Assembly: GCA_964015995.1 (NCBI GenBank)
Contig: CAXHFH010000113.1
Span: forward strand, 1-6,769
From: UBA1672 sp964015995
GTDB taxonomy: Bacteria; Pseudomonadota; Alphaproteobacteria; Micavibrionales; Micavibrionaceae
DNA: 6,769 nucleotides
Direction: 5' to 3'
The first letter of the stretch is position 1; every line of letters starts with the position of its first letter. Below the pieces are notes generated by a model. That model ran no database searches. It was not told where the DNA came from and saw nothing but the letters and a program-made list of their open reading frames with translations. Shown here piece after piece: positions 1-4,946 of the stretch. A program made the translations under genes and the position numbers.

Positions 1-47
1 CACCACCTCTGGATTCGTCGGCAGCGTCAGATGTGTATAAGAGACAG
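1..47 (+). other. Nextera read-1 adapter (not genomic)
   Basis: Bases 15-28 are the Nextera read-1 overhang TCGTCGGCAGCGTC, and 29-47 are the 19-bp Tn5 mosaic end AGATGTGTATAAGAGACAG. Bases 1-14 are probably index plus flow-cell primer remnant. Together with the matching read-2 adapter at the other end this is synthetic library sequence. Genomic DNA begins at 48. Confidence 0.98.
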
Positions 48-346
48 GTCCCGATGTCGTGTTCGTGCAAATCTTGCTTTATGATATGAATATGGGCGCA
101 CCAACCAAGGAGGATGCCCGCAAATGGGCGGCGCATTTCAACATTTCAAAGGATGATAATCACTTCGTGACGGTTTTTCCCTATGATATACGCGGACAGG
201 ATAGTTTTGATATGATTCCGGGCTTTCAACTGATTGATAGGAATTTTATCCTGAAATCTGATTCTACAGGTCACCACCCGAAACATAACCTTTATAAACA
301 ACTCATCCCTTTAACGCCGAAACTCGTGGCGGAGAGGGTAAAATAA
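48..346 (+). CDS. Thioredoxin-fold (redoxin-like) protein, C-terminal part; 5' end missing
   Basis: The reading frame is open from the first genomic base and ends at TAA 344-346, leaving about 99 residues. A GTG at 59 could be read as a start, but the frame continues upstream into the adapter and no ribosome binding site precedes it, so the gene is truncated by the library end. The peptide has a hydrophobic strand (VFVQILLYD), a helix with KWAAHF, then IPGFQLIDRNF followed by STG. The Ile-Pro before a strand ending in LIDR resembles the cis-Pro region of thioredoxin/peroxiredoxin folds. The region that would carry a CXXC or peroxidatic cysteine is absent and the remaining part has no cysteine, so redox activity cannot be judged. 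It is the only plus-strand gene and converges on the block to its right. The fold is an inference; the exact family was not recognised. Confidence 0.6.
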
Positions 347-385
347 AAAGAACCGCACCCAGCTTGGTATCGCCATGGTGCGGTT
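341..385 (-). terminator. Intrinsic terminator between convergent transcripts
   Basis: AACCGCACC (351-359) and GGTGCGGTT (377-385) form a perfect 9-bp stem with a 17-nt loop. Read on the minus strand the stem is followed directly by CTTTTTATTTT, a good U-tract. On the plus strand only a poor tail follows (TGCCTAAAAAGG). It therefore terminates minus-strand transcripts best, from pemK or from the candidate RNA promoter at 437-466. Its U-tract overlaps the stop codon of the plus-strand redoxin gene. Confidence 0.8.
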
Positions 386-430
386 GCCTAAAAAGGTCTT
401 AAAGCCCGATTACTAACGCAAGAGCGGGTA
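341..430 (-). ncRNA. Candidate small RNA, about 90 nt
   Basis: A sigma70-like promoter at 437-466 would start a minus-strand transcript near 430. It would end about 90 nt later at the intrinsic terminator at 341-385. No open reading frame of note lies in it. The 5' part can pair CCCG with CGGG about 16 nt apart, and the 3' half is the terminator hairpin. Its 3' end overlaps the tail of the convergent redoxin gene, so it could also act as an antisense RNA. No known RNA family was recognised. The same terminator could simply serve pemK, so this is a structural prediction only. Confidence 0.3.
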
Positions 431-436
431 CAATAT

Positions 437-466
437 ATTATCCGACATAATCGATTCGATTGTCAA
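437..466 (-). promoter_or_regulatory. Sigma70-like promoter downstream of pemK, pointing left
   Basis: On the minus strand, TTGACA (461-466) is a perfect -35 hexamer. An 18-bp spacer separates it from GATAAT (437-442), five of six matches to the -10 consensus. It lies 15 bp past the pemK stop codon and has no protein gene downstream in its own direction, only the terminator at 341-385. Confidence 0.4.
449..461. promoter_or_regulatory. Palindromic operator-like site in a promoter spacer
   Basis: AATCGATTCGATT is a 13-bp inverted repeat with a single central base (AATCGA-T-TCGATT). It extends as GACA...TGTC with a 2-nt bulge on one side. It lies almost entirely between the -35 and -10 of the promoter at 437-466, where a repressor would block polymerase. 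No T-tract follows on either strand, so it is not a terminator. Confidence 0.35.
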
Positions 467-480
467 ATATATAATTAGAG

Positions 481-894
481 TCAAGAAATTTCTATTCCTA
501 AGCCATGTAAAACTGAGGACTTAATATTATTAAAATCTTCGTCCTTTATGCGAAGTTGTAAATATTTTCTTGGTTGACCTGGTTCTCTTTTTTGTCGAAT
601 TAGGTCTAAGCGTTTTAAAGAGACTGTTGAAATCATATCAGCCTTTACCCACATTTCTTCAAAATCCCATGGATGCGGTAAGGGTTTCTCAAATTTTAAC
701 AAATAATGATAAGGCATTATATGTTCTGGTTCAGTCGTACTTAACGGAACGACACTACAAAGACCGCCACGTCTTCTAAGGCGTGGAGAAACAATAATAG
801 CCGGCCTACGCTTAACCATCTCCGGTTCACGGAAGCCTGAACTATAATCACATATTACGATTGTCGCTGGTTTTGGATGAAAGCTTAGACCCAT
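481..894 (-). CDS. PemK/MazF-family toxin-like protein, no antitoxin partner visible
   Basis: A 137-residue protein of the PemK/MazF fold, a family of sequence-specific mRNA endoribonucleases. It shows the family landmarks: the CDYSSGF strand, EPEMVKRRPAIIVSP (about residues 24-37), where the Arg-Pro follows the catalytic-arginine position, and VVPLSTTEP (about 48-56) with the catalytic Ser/Thr. MWVKADMISTVSLKRLD further on is also family-like. The ATG at 894 is preferred over the TTG at 903. The TTG abuts the stop codon of the upstream gene and lies too close to the GGAG at the end of that gene, whereas the ATG has GGAG about 12 nt and GAG 4 nt upstream. It follows the SIMPL gene by 9 bp, so the two are probably co-transcribed. 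No small antitoxin gene lies beside it. MazF members usually pair with a small upstream antitoxin, so activity as a toxin is not assured. Confidence 0.85.
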   Translation of the reverse strand: MGLSFHPKPATIVICDYSSGFREPEMVKRRPAIIVSPRLRRRGGLCSVVPLSTTEPEHIMPYHYLLKFEKPLPHPWDFEEMWVKADMISTVSLKRLDLIRQKREPGQPRKYLQLRIKDEDFNNIKSSVLHGLGIEIS

Positions 895-903
895 AAAGCT
901 CAA

Positions 904-1680
904 TCACTCCATCTCATAGGTCACATTGACCTGCGCGGAGATGTTAATCTGCCCCAACGCCAGAGCCGACGCATCACCACCGCCGCCTGATGGTGCGCTT
1001 TGGATGGCGTTTTGCATCATTCGGTTTTGCCCGCGGCCACCCGCGCCGTGACGATAAAATGTATGATATTGATTGGCGTTAATCGTGATTGGCTTACCGA
1101 GTTCCATGCCGAGCGTTTCCGCCAATGCCTTCGCCTTTTCCTGTGATGCCTTGGCCGCCATGTCGCGCGCCTTATCACGATGTTCACGTAATTTCGTGGT
1201 TGTGAATTGTACATTATCAACATGCGTGATGCCGAGTTGGAGCGCTTGACTGACCAATGCCTCGTAATGATCCAACGTTTTTAATTTAATCTGAATGCCT
1301 TTGCGCACACTATAATAGGTAATCTCGAGCGGGCTGCACTTGCCGGACATTTCATCATCATAGCGGCAATTCTTATAAGTCGGCTGTACGCTTGTATAAT
1401 CCGTTTGGATGTATTTTTCTTCCACGTCCATTTTCTTATGCGCAAACGCAATCAGCGCGGCGATGGTTTGATCATTTCTTTTTTGCGTCTCGAGGAGGGC
1501 GGTTCCACGGCTTTCCGCCGTCATGGAAATAATCACCTGATCGGGCACAACGCGCACTTCGGCCTCTCCGGTCACACTGATCGTGCGGCGCGGCGTGTTC
1601 ACATCAGACGCGGCGTTTGCCGTAACGGAAAACAAAGCCCCTGATAAAAGAAGTGAAAAAACAAAGAAAAAACGTGTCAT
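904..1680 (-). CDS. SIMPL-domain (DUF541) periplasmic protein
   Basis: A 258-residue exported protein. Residues 1-23 (MTRFFFVFSLLLSGALFSVTANA) form a signal peptide with an ANA-A cleavage site. The mature part starts with the SIMPL hallmark ISVTGEAEVRVVPDQV (about 34-49). It continues with helix-rich segments such as KARDMAAKASQEKAKALAETLG and ends in INISAQVNVTYEME, the usual beta-strand finish of this family. Two cysteines (about C105 and C115) could form a disulfide, and a Gly-rich stretch (about 211-237) interrupts the C-terminal half. SIMPL proteins are periplasmic or outer-membrane-associated; some relatives (BP26, YggE) form ring oligomers, but the biochemical role is unclear. The ATG at 1680 is chosen over the ATG at 1698 because GAGGGA sits 6 nt before it and the signal peptide then begins properly. 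It lies between rho and the PemK gene, to which it is likely coupled. Confidence 0.88.
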   Translation of the reverse strand: MTRFFFVFSLLLSGALFSVTANAASDVNTPRRTISVTGEAEVRVVPDQVIISMTAESRGTALLETQKRNDQTIAALIAFAHKKMDVEEKYIQTDYTSVQPTYKNCRYDDEMSGKCSPLEITYYSVRKGIQIKLKTLDHYEALVSQALQLGITHVDNVQFTTTKLREHRDKARDMAAKASQEKAKALAETLGMELGKPITINANQYHTFYRHGAGGRGQNRMMQNAIQSAPSGGGGDASALALGQINISAQVNVTYEME

Positions 1681-1686
1681 GAATAT

Positions 1687-1702
1687 TCCCTCAAACATTA
1701 TA
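1687..1702 (-). promoter_or_regulatory. -10 element and ribosome binding site of the SIMPL gene
   Basis: On the minus strand a perfect TATAAT (1697-1702) is followed by GAGGGA (1687-1692), which sits 6 nt before the ATG at 1680. No good -35 is found 16-18 bp upstream. A transcript starting about 7 nt after TATAAT would have a leader only some 10-15 nt long. The Shine-Dalgarno call is firm and the promoter call weak. Confidence 0.4.
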
Positions 1703-1779
1703 ATGTATAGGGCGGTATGGTATCCGAGTCGCAGATGCGCGACAAGAATTCATCACATTTATATAATAGGGGTGTTACT

Positions 1780-3036
1780 TTACTGGTTCATCGCGTTGAA
1801 GAATTCGTCATTATTCTTCGTTTGCTTCATCTTACCGAGCAGGAATTCAACCGCGTCCACAGTACCCATCGGGTTAAGAATACGGCGTAGAACCCACATT
1901 TTCTGGAGCGTGTCTTTATCAACCAGAAGCTCTTCCTTACGTGTACCCGATTTCTGAATATCAATCGCAGGGAATACGCGTTTATCAGCAAGCTTACGAT
2001 CCAGAACAATTTCAGAGTTACCGGTACCCTTAAATTCTTCGAAGATCACCTCATCCATGCGAGAGCCCGTATCAATCAAGGCCGTGGCGATAATCGTCAA
2101 TGATCCGCCCTGTTCGACGTTACGTGCCGCACCGAAGAAACGCTTAGGGCGTTGTAGGGCGTTGGCATCCACACCACCAGTCAAAACTTTACCGGAGGAT
2201 GGCACAACCGTGTTGTACGCACGCGCCAGACGTGTAATCGAGTCGAGCAAGATAACAACGTCACGTTTATGTTCCACAAGGCGTTTTGCCTTTTCCATCA
2301 CCATTTCGGCGACCTGTACGTGTCTTGATGCAGGCTCGTCAAATGTTGAGGAAACCACTTCACCACGCACAGAGCGCGCCATGTCGGTTACTTCCTCGGG
2401 ACGTTCATCAATCAAAAGAACGATCAGATAAGCATCGGGGTGATTTTCCGCGATGGATGTCGCGATGTTTTGCATCATCACCGTTTTACCCGTACGAGGC
2501 GGCGCAACAATAAGCGCACGCTGACCGAAACCAATCGGTGATGTCATCTCAATGACGCGCTGAACCGTACATTTCTGTGTCGGATCATCATATTCCAATT
2601 TGATTTTGCGGTCGGGATAAAGGGGGGTGAGGTTATCGAAATTAATGCGGTGGCGGTGTTTGTCGGGGGCTTCGTTACTGATCGTGCCCACCCGAAGCAG
2701 CGCGAAATAACGCTCTGAATCCTTGGGCGCTCTGATCTCGCCTTCGACGATATCGCCTGTGCGTAGGCCAAAACGTCTCACTTGTGACGGTGAGACATAT
2801 ATATCATCCGGGCCGGGAAGGTAATTTTCTTCCGGTGAACGCAAGAAACCAAAACCATCTTGCAAAACTTCGAGAACACCAACGCCTGAGATTGGCACAT
2901 CTTGGCTCGCCAATTTTTTGAGGATGGCAAACATCATGTCTTGCTTGCGCATGGTGTTACAATTTTCGACTTCAAGCTCTTCCGCGAAAGCCAATAATTC
3001 GGCTGGAGAGCGTGTTTTCAATTCCGTTAAATTCAT
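1780..3036 (-). CDS. rho: Transcription termination factor Rho
   Basis: A 418-residue, full-length Rho, the hexameric RNA-dependent ATPase/helicase that ends untranslated transcripts. Residues 1-45 form the Rho N-terminal helical domain. About 52-116 is the cold-shock-like RNA-binding domain (GFGFLRSPEENYLPGPDDIYVS). About 140-400 is the RecA-like motor. Its numbering matches E. coli Rho closely: P-loop APPRTGKT (178-185, K184), E211/R212 in DERPEE, Walker B LLDS with D265, Q-loop VLTGGVDANALQRPKRF, R-loop EEFKGTGN and arginine finger R366. Position 181 is Arg where E. coli has Lys; PPRTGKT is common in alphaproteobacterial Rho. There is no Asn/Asp-rich insertion. A weak GAG lies 6 nt before the ATG. 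The gene has its own promoter (3208-3237) and a leader of about 165 nt. Long leaders are known for autoregulated rho genes. Confidence 0.99.
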   Translation of the reverse strand: MNLTELKTRSPAELLAFAEELEVENCNTMRKQDMMFAILKKLASQDVPISGVGVLEVLQDGFGFLRSPEENYLPGPDDIYVSPSQVRRFGLRTGDIVEGEIRAPKDSERYFALLRVGTISNEAPDKHRHRINFDNLTPLYPDRKIKLEYDDPTQKCTVQRVIEMTSPIGFGQRALIVAPPRTGKTVMMQNIATSIAENHPDAYLIVLLIDERPEEVTDMARSVRGEVVSSTFDEPASRHVQVAEMVMEKAKRLVEHKRDVVILLDSITRLARAYNTVVPSSGKVLTGGVDANALQRPKRFFGAARNVEQGGSLTIIATALIDTGSRMDEVIFEEFKGTGNSEIVLDRKLADKRVFPAIDIQKSGTRKEELLVDKDTLQKMWVLRRILNPMGTVDAVEFLLGKMKQTKNNDEFFNAMNQ

Positions 3037-3101
3037 GAAAAACTCGTAATTTAAATGATACCCAAATGGAGGAAGTTTAATACCTTAGTTAATTATCTTA
3101 T

Positions 3102-3145
3102 GGATAAAGCGTACGATCATATTATGATGTTGAAAGCTTTTATCC
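3102..3145 (-). promoter_or_regulatory. Stem-loop in the rho 5' leader
   Basis: GGATAAAGC (3102-3110) pairs with GCTTTTATCC (3136-3145) with one bulged base. The enclosed loop holds a second perfect inverted repeat, ATCATA-T-TATGAT (3116-3128). The element lies inside the transcript expected from the rho promoter, about 65 nt before the start codon. No U-tract follows, so it is not a simple terminator. It may be a leader structure involved in rho autoregulation, which is inference. Apart from this, the promoter and the DnaA box, nothing else is recognised in 3037-3312. Confidence 0.4.
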
Positions 3146-3207
3146 CGCGCCGACCACTGCCGACAAATGTTACCCAAAATTTCTATGGATTTTCCTAAAG
3201 ACAATTT

Positions 3208-3237
3208 TTTATAGACCAAAGCAGTCAAAAGAGTCAA
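3208..3237 (-). promoter_or_regulatory. Promoter of rho
   Basis: On the minus strand, TTGACT (3232-3237) and TATAAA (3208-3213) are separated by 18 bp, giving 5/6 matches to each sigma70 hexamer. Transcription would begin near 3201, leaving a leader of about 165 nt. The -35 overlaps the 9-bp tandem repeat at 3223-3240, and a DnaA box ends 4 bp upstream. Confidence 0.6.
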
Positions 3238-3240
3238 GAG
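3223..3240. repeat. 9-bp tandem repeat overlapping the rho -35
   Basis: AGTCAAAAG (3223-3231) and AGTCAAGAG (3232-3240) are adjacent direct copies differing at one base. On the minus strand each copy contains TTGACT, giving two potential -35 hexamers 9 bp apart. Only the upstream one has a suitably spaced -10. Confidence 0.6.
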
Positions 3241-3241
3241 T

Positions 3242-3250
3242 TTATCCACA
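3242..3250 (+). promoter_or_regulatory. Perfect DnaA box
   Basis: TTATCCACA is an exact match to the strong DnaA box. It lies in the hemJ-rho intergenic region, 4 bp upstream of the rho -35 on the minus strand. A second site at 3099-3107 (minus strand TTATCCATA) differs at one base and coincides with the leader stem. A single box does not make an origin; regulation of rho by DnaA is possible but unproven. Confidence 0.45.
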
Positions 3251-3312
3251 TTTTGATTCGCGGAAACAAGTACATACGCAACAGCCCTTATTTATTATGA
3301 TAAATCAGTGCT

Positions 3313-3762
3313 TTAAAATGGCTGTACCACGGCGAGAATCACAATGATGATCATGATAATAGTCGGGACTTCGTTAAGAATTCGATAAAATTTCGCGGAT
3401 TTTTCGTTTTTATCGGCGGCGAAGGCTTTGAGATATTTGATATACATATGGTGTACGCCTGTCATTAAAAACACAAACATCAATTTGGCATGCATCCAGC
3501 CGGAAATTTTATACAGCTCCCAATTCGCGTACAGCATAAGACAGCCCGCAATCCACGCCACAATCATGGCGGGGTTCATAATCAATTTGAACAGGCGGCG
3601 TTCCATGATTTTAAACGTCTCTGATTTGTCGCTCCCCACCTCGGCCTCGACGTGGTAAACGAAAAGACGCGGCAGATAAAGCATCCCCGCCATCCATGAA
3701 ATGACGGCAATAATATGCAGTGCGCGGATCCATTCAAAATATGTGGAGAGGAATTCATTCAT
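3313..3762 (-). CDS. hemJ: Protoporphyrinogen IX oxidase HemJ
   Basis: A 149-residue integral membrane protein of the HemJ (UPF0093) family. The family oxidises protoporphyrinogen IX to protoporphyrin IX, the penultimate step of heme synthesis, in bacteria lacking HemG and HemY. Four hydrophobic helices are visible at about 11-30, 61-79, 88-107 and 132-147. Conserved features are ALHIIAVISWMAGMLYLPRLFVYH, with H16 as the probable heme ligand and H37, then R55/R56, then HAKLMFV with K93. The length is normal for the family. The ATG at 3762 has AAGG 8 nt upstream; an in-frame GTG at 3771 overlaps that site and is less likely. It lies 83 bp after the lipoprotein gene with its own possible promoter, and upstream of rho as in other alphaproteobacteria. 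Confidence 0.93.
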   Translation of the reverse strand: MNEFLSTYFEWIRALHIIAVISWMAGMLYLPRLFVYHVEAEVGSDKSETFKIMERRLFKLIMNPAMIVAWIAGCLMLYANWELYKISGWMHAKLMFVFLMTGVHHMYIKYLKAFAADKNEKSAKFYRILNEVPTIIMIIIVILAVVQPF

Positions 3763-3783
3763 GTTTTTCACCTTAAGGTCTAG

Positions 3784-3811
3784 AATATATAGTGAATGTG
3801 AGGACTTGCAA
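3784..3811 (-). promoter_or_regulatory. Possible promoter of hemJ
   Basis: On the minus strand, TTGCAA (3806-3811) and TATATT (3784-3789) are 16 bp apart, a moderate sigma70 match. They sit within the 83-bp gap between the lipoprotein stop codon and the hemJ start. This would let hemJ be expressed even if the upstream lipoprotein gene is frameshifted. Confidence 0.35.
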
Positions 3812-3845
3812 CCGCAACAATAACCACGAAGCGGAGTTTTTAGGA

Positions 3846-4946
3846 TTAATCGACAATATAGTGATGTCCTATATAGAAGCCTGTAAATTCACCAGTATCT
3901 ATGTTTAAATAAGAATTACGATATTCTGGATCTTTTTCAAAAGTTACTTTTTTACCATCAATTTCAAAATCATATGACTTTTTTTGGTAGTAATTCGCGC
4001 GAGTCAGTGGATTGGGTATTTGATAAATTTTTCTAGCGCGACCCTTTTCGTGCATAACCCAAGTATCATTTTCTCTTTCCCCTATATAATCATTACAGTC
4101 TTCTGGAGAATCACATGCTTTATCCCGCTTTGCTAATGATAAAATTCTGGAACCTCTAAAAGCTCGACCTTTCATTTGTTTATAAGAACCATCTCTCTGT
4201 AGCTGGTATTTCCCTTCCAACCGATATATTCCATCTGGAGCCAATAAATCCCTGTGCTCATTAATTTGAGGGAATTCTTTAAAAATCTGCTCCATTGATT
4301 TTTCTGAAACTTTAAATTTGAAGTAGGCTCTGCTTTCATAAACTCTTTTCGCGTCATCAGGAATATATGGGCCTTTTAAATCAAAATCATGGTATCGATC
4401 TTTCCAATTAGTTGAAAAAAATTCAAATATACTTTTAGGAATTTGTTTTATTGCAACGTACGTAATCTCAACACGTGCATTTACTGAATCAAAGTCTTTT
4501 TTATTTTCATACAACTCAATAGTTTTTGGATCTTTGTAATGATCAAGAAGATATACATTTAGAATTCTCTTTAGATCTTTTTCATTTGTTGAAAACTTAT
4601 ATCCGTTTTCATCTTCTTCCCAGTTTTCACTACCAGATGGATAAGATATTCCAAGTTTTATCACTACAGCTTGCTTGTTTTCCAGACGTTTTCCGAATGT
4701 TCCGAAATCATTATAGCCGCTTTTTGAAAAAGACGGCCCAAAATAGGCAGCCGGTCCTGATGGTAAAATATTTAAATGATGGGTAACCCATTTACGAATT
4801 TTTCGTTCGATTTTATATTCTTTTCCATCAATTTTTAAAACTATTACATGGTGTGTAATCCCCCCCCATGTATCTGGTCGGTATTTACAGCCAGCTAGAG
4901 AAATTAAACTTAAAAATAGAACTAAAGCTATTTTTAATCTATCCAT
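3846..4946 (-). CDS. Unrecognised lipoprotein inserted in the heme cluster
   Basis: A 366-residue predicted lipoprotein that I do not recognise. Residues 1-20 are a lipoprotein signal peptide with lipobox LAGC, giving acylated C20. The next residue is Lys and not Asp, which by the E. coli Lol rule suggests the outer membrane. The rest is hydrophilic, rich in Lys, Tyr, Asp and Phe, with no further membrane segment. Two similar beta-like elements flank the mature protein: LKIDGKEYKIERK near the N-terminus and FEIDGKKVTFEKD near the C-terminus. CDSPEDC (C278, C284) could form a disulfide. The start ATG overlaps the hemH stop as TGATG, with AAGG 7 nt upstream; a GTG one codon earlier is an alternative. 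Base composition is markedly AT-rich (25% GC by hand count over 4381-4440, against 50% over 5281-5340 in hemH), suggesting foreign origin. A G8 run sits at codons 27-29. Confidence 0.85.
   Translation of the reverse strand: MDRLKIALVLFLSLISLAGCKYRPDTWGGITHHVIVLKIDGKEYKIERKIRKWVTHHLNILPSGPAAYFGPSFSKSGYNDFGTFGKRLENKQAVVIKLGISYPSGSENWEEDENGYKFSTNEKDLKRILNVYLLDHYKDPKTIELYENKKDFDSVNARVEITYVAIKQIPKSIFEFFSTNWKDRYHDFDLKGPYIPDDAKRVYESRAYFKFKVSEKSMEQIFKEFPQINEHRDLLAPDGIYRLEGKYQLQRDGSYKQMKGRAFRGSRILSLAKRDKACDSPEDCNDYIGERENDTWVMHEKGRARKIYQIPNPLTRANYYQKKSYDFEIDGKKVTFEKDPEYRNSYLNIDTGEFTGFYIGHHYIVD
4860..4867 (-). repeat. 8-G homopolymer near the start of the lipoprotein gene
   Basis: The coding strand reads ACA TGG GGG GGG ATT: eight G in a row within an otherwise AT-rich gene, about 80 bp after the start codon. 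With seven G the frame meets TAA about six codons later; with nine it meets TGA about a dozen codons later. The present length is in frame. This is the arrangement of a slipped-strand phase-variation tract, although eight is near the lower end of lengths known to vary. Confidence 0.7.

Noticed and set aside
570..779. Plus-strand open frame of 69 codons opposite the PemK gene, as a missing antitoxin
   Set aside because: It is antisense to conserved PemK coding sequence, lacks a ribosome binding site and shows no DNA-binding or antitoxin motif.
1728..1743. GTCGC/GCGAC hairpin between rho and the SIMPL gene as a terminator
   Set aside because: It has only 5 bp of stem and no T-run on either strand.
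2480..2510. Arg at position 181 of the Rho P-loop as a bicyclomycin-resistance change
   Set aside because: PPRTGKT is a common natural variant in alphaproteobacterial Rho, so it is a lineage trait and not evidence of selection.
3077..3092. CtrA-like site TTAA...TTAA in the rho leader
   Set aside because: The spacing is 8 bp; the CtrA consensus needs 7, and the flanking bases do not help.
3290..3305. Inverted repeat ATTTAT-TATG-ATAAAT after hemJ as a terminator
   Set aside because: The stem is only A/T and no U-tract follows on the minus strand.
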